A DNA stretch of 64,000 bases from Fructobacillus parabroussonetiae (GCF_018437265.1 NZ_JAAMFL010000006.1:62001-126000); one strand, 5' to 3'. Shown: positions 45,231 to 54,091, counted from the first letter of the stretch. Numbers and translations: made by a program. Notes: generated by a model not told the origin, from the sequence alone.

Positions 45231-45286
45231 CGTGTCCTTACTTTCTCTTTGTTCGCTAGCCGTTTTCAGCTAGCTCGGTCAACGAC

Positions 45287-46249
45287 CTAAGACTGTTTTT
45301 TTAAAGCACTATCGACTCGGTCGATCACTGCTTGAATTTGTTCTTTTCCATATGCCCAGGCCCCGGATGCTAAGGGGTGACCCCCACCGTCAAAGTCTTG
45401 GGCAATCTCATTGATGACGATCGAACGGGAGCGCAAACGAACACGGTAGTCGCCATTGTCTTGCTCTTCGAAAATCGCCCAGGCCTTGACCCGGTCAATC
45501 CGTGATGGGATCGATACCGTATACGAGGTGCCGGCGTCGCCAAGGTGGAAGGAATCCAATAATTCGCGGTCCAAAACGACATAGGCAAAACCAGAATCCA
45601 AGACCGTAATATGCTGCATCACCCAGCCAGAAAGCTTGACGGCCGGCTCTGGCAAAGTCGTCATCTGCGTATACATGCTCTGGTAATCAAAGCCGTAAGA
45701 AACGAGCTTCGCTGCCACATCAAAGACATCTTCGTTCAATGAGTACATGAACCGACCAGTATCCCCAATAATGCCGATGTAAAGGAAGCGAGCAGCCTCT
45801 TTGGTCATCGTCAACCCTTGGTCCTTTAACTGCTCGTAGAATTGATAGATCAACACGGCGGTTGCCGCTGCTTCATCTTCAACCCACTGCCAGTCCCCGT
45901 AAGGTTCGACGTTTGGATGGTGGTCAATTTTGACGACCTCCAAGCCATTCCGCCAGCGTTGGTCATCGACTCGGGGATCGTTTGCCGTATCAACGACAAT
46001 GACGAGTGCCTTCTTATAGGCAGCGTCTGGTACGTCATCTGCAATCGGTTGCCCGTCACCAATCCATGCTAAGCCCGGAATTTGCTTACCAGCCGCATAG
46101 ATCTTTTTTTCGGGGAAAGAAGCCTTTAAAATGGCTTGCAACCCAAGCTGTGACCCATAGGCATCGGGATCAGGGCGCTGGTGGCGATGAATGATAATAG
46201 TATCATAACGTTTAATTTGTGCGAGAATATCTTCTTGAATACTTGCCAT
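45287..46249 (-). CDS. nrnA: DHH/DHHA1 phosphoesterase NrnA
   Basis: 320-residue bifunctional oligoribonuclease / 3',5'-pAp phosphatase. DHH family motifs: IIIHRHQRPDPDAYGSQLGL, VVDTANDPRVDD, KIDHHPNVEPYGD (DHH), IGIIGDTGRFMYS. The C-terminal DHHA1 motif ends in DFDGGGHPLASGA. Cleans up nanoRNA and sulfate-assimilation by-product pAp. First gene before cshB; AGGAAA upstream. Confidence 0.94.
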   Translation of the reverse strand: MASIQEDILAQIKRYDTIIIHRHQRPDPDAYGSQLGLQAILKASFPEKKIYAAGKQIPGLAWIGDGQPIADDVPDAAYKKALVIVVDTANDPRVDDQRWRNGLEVVKIDHHPNVEPYGDWQWVEDEAAATAVLIYQFYEQLKDQGLTMTKEAARFLYIGIIGDTGRFMYSLNEDVFDVAAKLVSYGFDYQSMYTQMTTLPEPAVKLSGWVMQHITVLDSGFAYVVLDRELLDSFHLGDAGTSYTVSIPSRIDRVKAWAIFEEQDNGDYRVRLRSRSIVINEIAQDFDGGGHPLASGAWAYGKEQIQAVIDRVDSALKKQS

Positions 46250-46278
46250 GTCTTTTTCCTGTCTCTTTGTTACCTTCT

Positions 46279-46306
46279 ATTATACCCTAGCAAAGCGGCT
46301 GGGCAA
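46279..46306 (-). promoter_or_regulatory. nrnA-cshB promoter
   Basis: Minus strand -35 TTGCCC (46301-46306), spacer 16 bp, -10 TATAAT (46279-46284), about 30 bp upstream of the ATG. Confidence 0.6.
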
Positions 46307-46322
46307 AAGGGGCAATCCTGCA

Positions 46323-47417
46323 TTAAAACTGCTCAAAAAGAGAAACGGCCTCGTATTTTTGTTCAATAATATTTGAAAAAGTCAGTCCCAACAGCCGAAC
46401 GGAAAAGTCCTCCGGATAGATCTCATCAAAAATCAGCATCGCCTGCCGAGTCATAAAGGCCGGATCCAAGTCAAAGGTTCCCGCTAAGGTAAGGCCCTTC
46501 GTTTGCGTCCGAAATTCGTCATCTCGAATTTTAACCGTCAGGGTTCGGCCAAGTAGCTTTCGTTTCTGCATGTTCGCCACGACTTTTTCAGCGAGCGCCT
46601 TAAAGGCCGCTTCGACCGATTGCCGGTCATGAATGGCCAATTCAAAAGTCGATTCCTTCCCCACCGATTGTCGCATCGAGCGGTCCTTCACCGGTGAAAA
46701 ATGGGTGGCACGTGCCTGCCAGTACAAGACATCCCCAAAGGAGCCGAAGTGCACCCGCAGGTCGTCCAAAGACATGGCGTATAAATCACGACCATTCTTG
46801 ACGCCCAGCTTCTCAAACTTAAGCAGCGTCTTCTTGCCGACCCCCCGAAAGTCCTGAATGGGCAATTGCAACATAAAATCCTGTGCTAACTCATGAGGAA
46901 TCACCGTCACCCCGTTGGGCTTATGGTGTTCCGAGCCCAATTTGGCCAGCACTTTGTTGTAAGAAACCCCAACGGAACAAGTCAGGTGCGTTTCCTGCCA
47001 AATTCGGTGGCGCAATTGCGCAGCCAAAGTTGGCGCCGCCATTTTGTTTTCCGTAACATCCAGGTAAGCTTCGTCAAGAGCCACCGGCTCAATGGTCTCC
47101 GTGAATTCATGGAAAATGGCGTGAATTTGTGACGAAATCTGTCGATACTTATCAAAGTCAGGGGCCACAAAAACGAGATTCGGACAGACTCTTTTCGCTT
47201 CAATCGAACCCATGGCCGAATGCACGCCGGCTTTGCGCGCCACATAGTTGGCTGTCGCAATCACCCCGTGTCCGTGGTGCTTATCCGGATCACGGCCAAT
47301 CCCAAGGGGAACATGTCGTAACTGCGGATGATCCCGCATTTCAACCTGAGCGTAAAAGGCGTCAATGTCAACGTGCAGAATTTTTCGGTTATCACTTGCT
47401 TGCAAAAACTCTGCCAT
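46323..47417 (-). CDS. dinB: DNA polymerase IV (Y family)
   Basis: 364-residue translesion polymerase. Catalytic motifs: LHVDIDAFYAQVE (Asp17, Asp19) and VALDEAYLDVTE; thumb region FRGVGKKTLLKFEKLG; little-finger domain to the C-terminus, ending in a Phe-rich peptide (SLFEQF) reminiscent of a sliding-clamp-binding motif. The ATG at 47415-47417 has AAGGGGG. A GTG-initiated longer frame would run into the rplS terminator. No LexA box seen upstream. Confidence 0.95.
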   Translation of the reverse strand: MAEFLQASDNRKILHVDIDAFYAQVEMRDHPQLRHVPLGIGRDPDKHHGHGVIATANYVARKAGVHSAMGSIEAKRVCPNLVFVAPDFDKYRQISSQIHAIFHEFTETIEPVALDEAYLDVTENKMAAPTLAAQLRHRIWQETHLTCSVGVSYNKVLAKLGSEHHKPNGVTVIPHELAQDFMLQLPIQDFRGVGKKTLLKFEKLGVKNGRDLYAMSLDDLRVHFGSFGDVLYWQARATHFSPVKDRSMRQSVGKESTFELAIHDRQSVEAAFKALAEKVVANMQKRKLLGRTLTVKIRDDEFRTQTKGLTLAGTFDLDPAFMTRQAMLIFDEIYPEDFSVRLLGLTFSNIIEQKYEAVSLFEQF

Positions 47418-47454
47418 GCCGCCCCCTTTTTTCTCAGCGTTTTTATCTTCAAAA

Positions 47455-47484
47455 GAAAAAGTCCCCACTGGAACAGTGGAGACT
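47455..47484 (-). terminator. Terminator of rplS
   Basis: AGTCTCCACTG / CAGTGGGGACT on the minus strand (47460-47484), GAA loop, then T-run. dinB starts about 45 bp beyond, so dinB may depend on read-through or an unrecognised promoter. Confidence 0.9.
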
Positions 47485-47495
47485 TAAGCCATACC

Positions 47496-47855
47496 TTAGA
47501 CGTCGCGACGACGTTCCTTAATACGAGCTGCCTTACCTTGCAATGCACGCAAGTAGTAAAGCTTAGCACGGCGAACTTGACCGTAGCGAGTTACTTCGAT
47601 CTTTTCAACACGTGGTGAGTGTACTGGGAAGGTACGTTCAACACCAACACCAGAAGAAATCTTACGAACCGTGTAAGTGGCCTGGATACCAGTTCCCTTA
47701 CGCTTAATCACAACTCCTTCAAAGAGCTGGACACGTTCGCGAGTTCCTTCAACAATCTTGGCGTGGACACGAACCGTGTCACCAGCGCGGAATTCAGGAA
47801 TATCGTTCCGCAATTGGGCTGAGGTAACTTTTTCTAACAAAATGTTTTGACGCAT
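47496..47855 (-). CDS. rplS: 50S ribosomal protein L19
   Basis: 119-residue ribosomal protein at the 30S-50S interface. Motifs: [50 protein letters not shown] and the basic C-terminal [18 protein letters not shown] upstream; own promoter with about 80-nt leader and its own terminator. trmD-rimM, its common neighbours, are not adjacent here. Confidence 0.98.
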   Translation of the reverse strand: MRQNILLEKVTSAQLRNDIPEFRAGDTVRVHAKIVEGTRERVQLFEGVVIKRKGTGIQATYTVRKISSGVGVERTFPVHSPRVEKIEVTRYGQVRRAKLYYLRALQGKAARIKERRRDV

Positions 47856-47942
47856 GTCATTCTCCTAATCGCCAATCGTATGCTTGCCGAACCGACTCAC
47901 GCACAGCGGATTACCGTTAATTATGGCTTATTGCCTTTTACT

Positions 47943-47971
47943 AGTATAGCAAAGCTTGGCTTTGCTTGCAA
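47943..47971 (-). promoter_or_regulatory. rplS promoter
   Basis: Minus strand -35 TTGCAA (47966-47971), 17-bp spacer, -10 TATACT (47943-47948) with an upstream TGC. The spacer is itself an inverted repeat GCAAAGC-CAA-GCTTTGC. Starts only 6 bp after the pgcA stop. Confidence 0.8.
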
Positions 47972-47976
47972 CGGCT

Positions 47977-49680
47977 TTATCCCTGGAGCTTTTCTGCCAT
48001 TTCCTTTTCATAGGCGGCCAACTTTTTGTCGGCAGCGGCCTTCGAATCGGCGACCACACCCAGGTATAGCTTCAGCTTTGGCTCCGTTCCAGAAGGACGA
48101 AGTGCAATCCAAGAGCCATCAGCCAACCAGTACTTCAACACATTGGCCTTTGGCTGTGGCATCTTTTTCACTGAACCGACGCGATCGACCTGTTCCTGGC
48201 TGGCAAAGTCCTGCGTAGCCAAAACCAATTGACCAGCGACTGTTTCAAGCTTTTCGTTACGGAATTTCGTCATGAGATCGGCCATTTCCTGATGGCCGGA
48301 AACCCCTGGAAATTCATAAGCATTTGTCTTTTCTTCAAAGTAACCAAATTGCTTGTACAAGTCATCGAGGCCATCGGCAAAGGAACGACCAGCTTCCTTA
48401 TAGTAGGCAGCCATTTCAGCAAAGAGCACGAGGGCCTGAATGGCATCCTTGTCGTGAGCAAAGGGTTTAATTAGGTAACCAAAGGATTCTTCAAAGCCGA
48501 AGAGATAGGTATAGTCCTTTTTCTCCTCAAAGCGATCAATCATGGCCGCAATGTATTTGAAGCCCGTCAAGACATCAAAGGTTGTCACGCCAAAGGACTT
48601 CGCAATTTCGGAAGCAAAACGAGAAGAAACAATGGAGGTCACGATCGCACCGTTTTCAGGCAGCGTATTCGTCTTCTTCTTAGCCGTCAGCAAGTAGTTA
48701 ACCATCAAAGCGGCAATTTGGTTTCCAGACAGTACCTGGTAAGAACCATCGGCTAAGCGTACCGCAGCACCCATTCGGTCGGCATCGGGATCCGTTGCCA
48801 CGACAAGGTCTGCTTCTTCGCGCTTGGCGTATTCAATGGCCAGTGACAAGGCCGCCGGATCTTCCGGATTCGGCTTTTTAACCGTTGGAAAGTCACCATC
48901 CAACTCGGCCTGTTCCTTAACGACGGTGTAATTGGTGAAGCCAGCTTGTTGTAAGGCCTTTTCACCAATGTATTGTCCCGTTCCGTGAAGGGGTGAGTAA
49001 ACGAACTTAAGGGCTGCCCCCTCTTTTTTGATCAATTCCCGATCAACTGAAATTGTCTTCACTTCAGCCAAATAGGCGTTATCGACCAAGTCGTCGATGA
49101 TCGCCACGTTCTTTTCGCTGGCATCCTTTTGGATGGTAAAGGGATTTTCGATGGCCGCCCGGGCATCGATGACAGCTTGAACAGCGGACGGAATCATCTG
49201 GCCACCGTCTTCACCGTAGACCTTGTAGCCATTATCTTCCTTTGGATTGTGCGATGCCGTAATCATGATACCGGCAAAAGCCTTCAGATGACGAACGGCA
49301 AAGGATAATTCAGGCGTTGGACGCAGTGAGGAGAAACGGAAGACCTTAATACCGTGGGCTGAAAGGACCTGTGAGGCTTCAATCGCAAATTCCGTGGAAT
49401 GGTGACGGGAATCGAAGGCGATCACGACGCCACGTTCTTTGGCCGCTTGGCCGTTTTGATCAATATAGCTGGCAAGGGCTTCCGTGACTTTGGCAACGGT
49501 CACCACGTTAATCTGATTAGGACCGACACCCATGTGTCCGCGCATCCCCGCTGTTCCAAAAGCCATGTCCTGATAGAAAGCTTCTTCAATCTGATCTTCT
49601 GGCATGGCCTGGAGTTCGTTTTCTAAGTCCTTTGGCAAATCAGCAGCTTGCCATTTAGCAAAAGTATCGTTATAAGTCAT
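47977..49680 (-). CDS. pgcA: Phosphoglucomutase / phosphosugar mutase
   Basis: 567-residue alpha-D-phosphohexomutase interconverting glucose 6- and 1-phosphate, which feeds GalU for UDP-glucose. Motifs: FGTAGMRGHMGVGPNQIN, the phosphoserine loop TASHNPKEDNGYK (Ser143), metal-binding DPDADRMGAA, sugar-specificity loop FGFEESFGYL and the phosphate-binding RPSGTEPKLKLYL near the C-terminus. Downstream of dedA by 3 bp. Confidence 0.95.
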   Translation of the reverse strand: MTYNDTFAKWQAADLPKDLENELQAMPEDQIEEAFYQDMAFGTAGMRGHMGVGPNQINVVTVAKVTEALASYIDQNGQAAKERGVVIAFDSRHHSTEFAIEASQVLSAHGIKVFRFSSLRPTPELSFAVRHLKAFAGIMITASHNPKEDNGYKVYGEDGGQMIPSAVQAVIDARAAIENPFTIQKDASEKNVAIIDDLVDNAYLAEVKTISVDRELIKKEGAALKFVYSPLHGTGQYIGEKALQQAGFTNYTVVKEQAELDGDFPTVKKPNPEDPAALSLAIEYAKREEADLVVATDPDADRMGAAVRLADGSYQVLSGNQIAALMVNYLLTAKKKTNTLPENGAIVTSIVSSRFASEIAKSFGVTTFDVLTGFKYIAAMIDRFEEKKDYTYLFGFEESFGYLIKPFAHDKDAIQALVLFAEMAAYYKEAGRSFADGLDDLYKQFGYFEEKTNAYEFPGVSGHQEMADLMTKFRNEKLETVAGQLVLATQDFASQEQVDRVGSVKKMPQPKANVLKYWLADGSWIALRPSGTEPKLKLYLGVVADSKAAADKKLAAYEKEMAEKLQG

Positions 49681-49683
49681 TTC

Positions 49684-50361
49684 TCAGTCCTCATCTTTCT
49701 CTTGGCTGGGTTTGGTGATTAAATCAATGATGAATTGGCGAAACCTTGGTGATCGTAAAACCAGAACCGCAATCACAATGGCCAACACAATGCCGACGGG
49801 TAGTACTCCGGCTGGTAAAGTCAAGTGACCAAAGAAGTACCCAATGGTCACCATCGAGCTCGCCCAGATCACAGAAGCGAGGGCCGACATGTGGAAGTAG
49901 GTTTTAAAAGGTAACTTTAAGCGGTGGGCAGACAATGGAACGATTGTTCGTACGAAAGGAACAAAACGGCCCAAAATGATGAATAACTGCCAGCGCTTCG
50001 GATTGAGGTTGGCCGTCACTTTAGCAGTAAAATCTTCATTTAAATGCTTCTTAACCCAGGGAATCTTATCAACTTGTCGAATCACCCAAGCCCCCAACCA
50101 GTAGTTAATTGAATCACCGATGGTCGATGCTAGCGTAAAAAGCAGAATCAAAATGACGAATTCTTCAATCGAATGGTGTCGGCCTGCTAAGCCAGCCGCT
50201 GTCATGACGAGCGCATCACCTGGAATGAAGCCAGTAATGATTCCCCCAGTTTCAATTAAAATCAACAGAAATAAGATCGACAGTTCAATGAATGAAAAAT
50301 TCGCGTCGGCATGCCCAATCTGGGTTACCCAATCCGCAATTGCGCCAAAGGCTAAAACCAT
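49684..50361 (-). CDS. DedA family membrane protein
   Basis: 225 residues with about five to six hydrophobic segments. Motifs GFIPGDALVMTAAGLAGR, GDSINYWLG and GRFVPFVRTIVPLSA are characteristic of DedA/SNARE-associated proteins. Members act as undecaprenyl-phosphate or phospholipid flippases or in membrane homeostasis; exact substrate not predictable. Followed by pgcA. GAGGAG upstream. Confidence 0.92.
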   Translation of the reverse strand: MVLAFGAIADWVTQIGHADANFSFIELSILFLLILIETGGIITGFIPGDALVMTAAGLAGRHHSIEEFVILILLFTLASTIGDSINYWLGAWVIRQVDKIPWVKKHLNEDFTAKVTANLNPKRWQLFIILGRFVPFVRTIVPLSAHRLKLPFKTYFHMSALASVIWASSMVTIGYFFGHLTLPAGVLPVGIVLAIVIAVLVLRSPRFRQFIIDLITKPSQEKDED

Positions 50362-50390
50362 GTGCTACTCCTCTTTTCGTTTTATTTCCT

Positions 50391-50419
50391 ATATAAGGGA
50401 AACAAAGCTAAGTCAAAAT
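50391..50419 (-). promoter_or_regulatory. Putative dedA-pgcA promoter
   Basis: Minus strand -35 TTTTGA (50414-50419), 17-bp spacer, -10 TATATA (50391-50396). Confidence 0.5.
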
Positions 50420-50629
50420 TTTATTTTCTATTTTAATTAAACGAAGTTAATTTAAAATAAAAAGTTTCTTTCACCTACTCCAATCATACGCTAAGAACCG
50501 CTCAAAATCTGCCCAGATCTCGTTTTTTTCAAAAAAAACGCATCCAATCCGATTGGAATCGTCCCTTTTCCCGGTTATTAAAAATGCTGTTTATTCCTAA
50601 ATGCCCTCTTCATCAAGAGAAAAGCAACA

Positions 50630-50643
50630 CAAACAATTGTTTG
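50630..50643. promoter_or_regulatory. 14-bp palindrome upstream of mannitol dehydrogenase
   Basis: CAAACAATTGTTTG, a perfect palindrome 75 bp upstream of the mdh -35. A candidate binding site for a dimeric regulator; identity unknown. Confidence 0.45.
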
Positions 50644-50717
50644 CTCATCTTTTATAGATAAAAAATAATCATTAATCCCTTATATTATCGCCTTTTACAA
50701 AAAGTTTTCTTTTTCAC

Positions 50718-50746
50718 TTGACACAAGTTTGCTCAATGTTTATTAT
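50718..50746 (+). promoter_or_regulatory. Mannitol dehydrogenase promoter
   Basis: Consensus -35 TTGACA (50718-50723), spacer 17 bp, -10 TATTAT (50741-50746); leader about 38 nt. The only fully consensus -35 I found in the window, consistent with high expression. Confidence 0.85.
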
Positions 50747-50790
50747 ATATTGTGTAAAGTAAAACAAAGTTTATTTGGAGGATGTATCTC

Positions 50791-51807
50791 ATGGAAGCAC
50801 TTGTTTTAACAGGTAAGAAGCAATTGGAAATCAAGAACATTGATAAGCCTGAAGTAAAGCCTAACGAAGTTTTGATTCACACGGCCTTTGCCGGTGTTTG
50901 TGGAACTGACCACGCCTTGTACGCTGGTGAACCAGGATCAGCCGATGCTGTTCCACCAATCGTATTGGGACACGAAAACTCAGGTGTTGTTAAAGAAGTC
51001 GGCTCAGCCGTTACAAACTTGAAGGTTGGCGACCGCGTGTCTGTTGACCCTAACATCTACTGTGGACAGTGCAAGTTCTGCCACACAAACCGTCCTGAAT
51101 TGTGTGAAAACCTTTCAGCTGTTGGTGTTACGCGCGATGGTGGTTTTGAAGAATACTTCACTGCCCCAGCCGAAGTTGTTTACCCAATTCCTGACAACGT
51201 TGACTTGAAGTCAGCCGCAATCGTTGAACCAATTTCATGTGCCATTCACGGTATGAAGTTGTTGAAGCCATCCCCATACCAAAAGGCTTTGGTTATCGGT
51301 GACGGTTTCATGGGTGAATTGTTTGTTCAAATCTTGCAAGCTTACGGTATCCACCAAGTTGATTTGGCCGGAATCGTTGACGAAAAGTTGAAGATGAACA
51401 AGGAACTCTTCGGTGTTAAGAACACGTTCAACACAATGAACGGTGACAAGGTTCCTGCTTCAGAATACGATGTTGTTATCGAAGCTGTTGGTATGCCACA
51501 AACACAAGAAACTGCCGTTGAATCAGCTGCCCGTGGTGGTCAAGTTTTGATGTTCGGTGTTGGTGGACCTGACGCCAAGTTTGAAATGAACACGTACGAA
51601 ATCTTCCAAAAGGAATTGACGATCCAAGGTTCATTCATTAACCCTAACGCATTCGAAGATTCATTGGCTTTGCTTTCATCTGGAAAGTTGAACATCAAGC
51701 CATTGATGTCACACGAATTGACGTTGGCACAAGTTGACGACTTTGTTAACGGTAAGTTGGGCGTTGTCTCAAAGGCCGTTGTTAAGGTCGGTGGCGAAGA
51801 GGCCTAA
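50791..51807 (+). CDS. mdh: Mannitol 2-dehydrogenase (zinc-dependent)
   Basis: 338-residue medium-chain dehydrogenase reducing fructose to mannitol with NADH, which lets heterofermenters regenerate NAD+. Catalytic zinc ligands Cys37, His61 and Glu62; structural zinc Cys91, Cys94, Cys97 and Cys105; nucleotide loop GDGFMG (170-175). Length and sequence match the Leuconostoc enzyme as I remember it. The ATG at 50791 is 9 nt from GGAGG; an ATG within the SD region is rejected. Codons are strongly biased (GTT, GGT, TTG, AAG), unlike the neighbours, fitting high expression. Followed 3 bp later by a membrane protein gene. Confidence 0.95.
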   Translation: MEALVLTGKKQLEIKNIDKPEVKPNEVLIHTAFAGVCGTDHALYAGEPGSADAVPPIVLGHENSGVVKEVGSAVTNLKVGDRVSVDPNIYCGQCKFCHTNRPELCENLSAVGVTRDGGFEEYFTAPAEVVYPIPDNVDLKSAAIVEPISCAIHGMKLLKPSPYQKALVIGDGFMGELFVQILQAYGIHQVDLAGIVDEKLKMNKELFGVKNTFNTMNGDKVPASEYDVVIEAVGMPQTQETAVESAARGGQVLMFGVGGPDAKFEMNTYEIFQKELTIQGSFINPNAFEDSLALLSSGKLNIKPLMSHELTLAQVDDFVNGKLGVVSKAVVKVGGEEA

Positions 51808-51810
51808 CCT

Positions 51811-52533
51811 ATGCAAAAGAGTAACCGTACGATAAGCTGGGGCACTGCCATTGCTTATTTCGCCTTTTCCCTTGTGATTAACTCAATGGGAAACGTCTTG
51901 ACGATTGCCACGAGTCAAAAGATTCACCCCGCTTTCTTGGGTTCAGCTTATTGGACCGCTGCTGAAAACGGTTGGAATATGTCCTTTATGGGAAACACCG
52001 CGTCTGGTCTTTCTTGGGTCTTCTTCATTGTTGGTGTTTTGATCGCCATCTTGAACATGGTCTTAGATCGCAAGTTAAACTGGTGGAAGTTCTTTGGAAA
52101 CATCGCTTTCATGGTGCCTTTCTCACTCTTGATTAACGTATTCTCAAATTGGTTCAACAGCATTATGCCAGAAGCTCACGGCTTGGGCATGGTCATCTTC
52201 TATGTCTTCTTGAACTTCTTAGGGGTTTCATTAATTGCTGTCGCAATCTCAATTTACCAACGTGCCAATGTCGTCTTGCACCCTGCTGACGACTTGATGC
52301 AAATCTTGCGTTTTAAGTACTTTAAGGGAAATGCCGGCGTGGCAATGTGGTTCTCATATATTCCACCTACCATTATCGGTGTTGTCGCTTTGATTGCTCT
52401 TCCAAACTTCTCAAACTACGGTTTGGGCACCATCTTTGCCTTCCTCTTCCAAGGAAGCATTACTGGTTGGGGCGACAAGCATATCTTCCCTAAGTTGAAG
52501 CACCAAGGTATCTCCGCTTCAACAGAAGTATAA
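51811..52533 (+). CDS. YczE/YitT-like integral membrane protein linked to mannitol dehydrogenase
   Basis: 240 residues with about five to six membrane helices. The C-terminal half (NVVLHPADDLMQILRF, then GLGTIFAFLFQGSITGW) resembles YczE/YyaS/YitT-family proteins, where a P.D motif follows the middle helices. Three bp after mdh with GAGG inside the mdh end, so co-transcribed. A fructose permease called FupL has been described in Leuconostoc pseudomesenteroides; whether this is related I cannot tell from sequence alone. Transport of fructose or mannitol is inference. Confidence 0.7.
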   Translation: MQKSNRTISWGTAIAYFAFSLVINSMGNVLTIATSQKIHPAFLGSAYWTAAENGWNMSFMGNTASGLSWVFFIVGVLIAILNMVLDRKLNWWKFFGNIAFMVPFSLLINVFSNWFNSIMPEAHGLGMVIFYVFLNFLGVSLIAVAISIYQRANVVLHPADDLMQILRFKYFKGNAGVAMWFSYIPPTIIGVVALIALPNFSNYGLGTIFAFLFQGSITGWGDKHIFPKLKHQGISASTEV

Positions 52534-52569
52534 TCAATGGAATGATTGTCTTAGAAAGGACGTTAAATC

Positions 52570-52953
52570 ATGGCATTTACAGATTATTATGATGATGTTC
52601 AACACATCGGTATCCCAACAAAGGACTTGGCTAAGGCCGAAAAGTTCTGGGAATCACTCGGTTTCAAAAAGATCGGTGACTTTCCTTCAAACGAAGTCAT
52701 CTTCATGAACTACGGTCACTTAACTATTGAAACTTGGCATGATGAAACAGCAACTGGTAAGCCAGGAGCCATCAACCACATCTCAATGAACACAAGCAAT
52801 GCTGATGAAGCTTTCAAGGAAGCCAAAGCAGCTGGATTCGATGTCATTGATTCAGAAGTGCAACACTTGCCATTCTGGGACAAGGGAATCAAGTTCTTCA
52901 ACATTATGGGACCTGATGCCGAAATCGTTGAATTCTGCGAGATCGTCAAATAA
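52570..52953 (+). CDS. VOC superfamily (glyoxalase I-like) protein
   Basis: 127-residue single-domain vicinal-oxygen-chelate protein. Candidate metal ligands His12, Glu54, His70 and Glu121 are all present in the usual two beta-alpha-beta-beta-beta modules (QHIGIPTKDLAKAEKFWESLGFK; INHISMNTSNADEAF). Substrate unknown; glyoxalase or lyase activity on a carbonyl is plausible. Third gene of the rightward mdh group, 36 bp after the membrane protein, AAAGGA upstream; ends in a terminator. Confidence 0.85.
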   Translation: MAFTDYYDDVQHIGIPTKDLAKAEKFWESLGFKKIGDFPSNEVIFMNYGHLTIETWHDETATGKPGAINHISMNTSNADEAFKEAKAAGFDVIDSEVQHLPFWDKGIKFFNIMGPDAEIVEFCEIVK

Positions 52954-52964
52954 CAATTCCAAAT

Positions 52965-53002
52965 AAAAAACGCACTGCCATTTAATTGGCAGTGCGTTTT
53001 TT
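52965..53002. terminator. Terminator of the mdh group
   Basis: CGCACTGCCA / TGGCAGTGCG (52971-52996), 6-nt loop, A-run before and T-run after. Confidence 0.95.
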
Positions 53003-53013
53003 ACTTGTTATAC

Positions 53014-53045
53014 AAAAAAGGATAACCAACAACCTGGTTATCCTT
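53014..53045 (-). terminator. Terminator of trxB
   Basis: AAGGATAACCA / TGGTTATCCTT (53018-53045), T-run on the minus strand. Confidence 0.92.
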
Positions 53046-53054
53046 TATCTGATG

Positions 53055-53990
53055 TTATTGCCTTGCGGCAAGGTAATTATATGCTTCTTGTCCAGCTAGG
53101 CCGCCATCGCCGATTGCCGTTGTAATCTGGCGCAAATCCTTCACCAGAACGTCTCCAGCAGCAAAGAGACCGGGAACAGCCGTTTCCATCCGCTGGTTGG
53201 CTTTAATCCAGCCGTTAGTGTCTGTGATGCCTAACTGAGTAAATTGGGCGGTATTCGGCTTTAAACCGATGTAAATAAAGACACCCGCTGTTTTAAAAGT
53301 CGAGTTCTCACCCGTTTCGTTATTTTTCAACTCGACAGACTGAACTTCATCGCCATTCCCATTGATGGCAGTCACCGAAGTGTTGAAGACGAAGCGAATG
53401 TTTTCCTGCTTCTTTGCCCGTTCTTGCAAGATTGGCTGTGCCTTCAATTGATCACCGCGGACAAAAATAGTGACATCTTTGACGATATTGGCCAAATAAA
53501 GGCCTTCTTCGACGGCAGAATCACCACCACCAACAACCGTTACGGATTCACCCTTGAAAAAGGCAGCATCACAAACGGCACAGTAAGAAACGCCTTTGCC
53601 CTGATAGTCCTCTTCACCAGGAACGCCGAGGTGCGTATGCTCTGAGCCCGTTGCCAGGATGACCGCAGGGGCTTGCAAGTCACCCATATCCGTGTGGACG
53701 ACTTTGTCATGGTTTTCTAAGACATCAATGCCAGAAACGGCACCAAACGAATATTCCGCGCCAAACTGCGTCGACGAGGCGTACATTTTCTCGGCCAAGT
53801 CAGGTCCCATGATTTTGTTATAACCTGGATAATTCTCGACCTCAGCCGTATTGTTCATCTGGCCGCCGTAGATTCCTTGATCGACCATCACGGTCTTCAA
53901 CTCCGCACGGGAAGCATAGGTTGCGGCCGTCATTCCTGCCGGACCAGCACCAATAATAATGACATCATAGTTTTTCACTTCTTCGGCCAT
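53055..53990 (-). CDS. trxB: Thioredoxin reductase
   Basis: 311-residue low-molecular-weight NADPH-thioredoxin reductase. FAD loop GAGPAG (14-19), redox pair CAVC (Cys137, Cys140), NADPH loop GGGDSA (154-159), C-terminal FAD motif GLFAAGDVLVKDLRQITTAIGDG. Keeps TrxA and the Msr enzymes reduced. AAAGGAG upstream; monocistronic. Confidence 0.97.
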   Translation of the reverse strand: MAEEVKNYDVIIIGAGPAGMTAATYASRAELKTVMVDQGIYGGQMNNTAEVENYPGYNKIMGPDLAEKMYASSTQFGAEYSFGAVSGIDVLENHDKVVHTDMGDLQAPAVILATGSEHTHLGVPGEEDYQGKGVSYCAVCDAAFFKGESVTVVGGGDSAVEEGLYLANIVKDVTIFVRGDQLKAQPILQERAKKQENIRFVFNTSVTAINGNGDEVQSVELKNNETGENSTFKTAGVFIYIGLKPNTAQFTQLGITDTNGWIKANQRMETAVPGLFAAGDVLVKDLRQITTAIGDGGLAGQEAYNYLAARQ

Positions 53991-54059
53991 AAGCGCTCCT
54001 TTACTCGTTTAATCTTTCAATAAGGATATTGTATATCTTAAAAATACATTTGTCGAATT

Positions 54060-54089
54060 AAAAAAAGAGGTGTCTAGACCTCTTTTTTT
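54060..54089 (-). terminator. Terminator of galU
   Basis: AAAAAAAGAGGT / ACCTCTTTTTTT (54060-54089) around GTCTAG. Confidence 0.94.
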
Positions 54090-54091
54090 AT

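Larger units (their letters stand above)
50362..50790. other. Divergent control region between dedA and the mannitol dehydrogenase gene
   Basis: About 430 bp, AT-rich, no gene recognised. It contains a leftward promoter for dedA (50391-50419), a CCAATCCGATTGG inverted repeat near 50535-50547, a perfect 14-bp palindrome at 50630-50643, and the strong rightward promoter at 50718-50746. No convincing CcpA cre site was found. Confidence 0.6.

Noticed and set aside
50650-50760. Search for a CcpA cre site upstream of mannitol dehydrogenase
   Set aside because: No sequence close to the cre consensus was found. The 14-bp palindrome has the wrong core.
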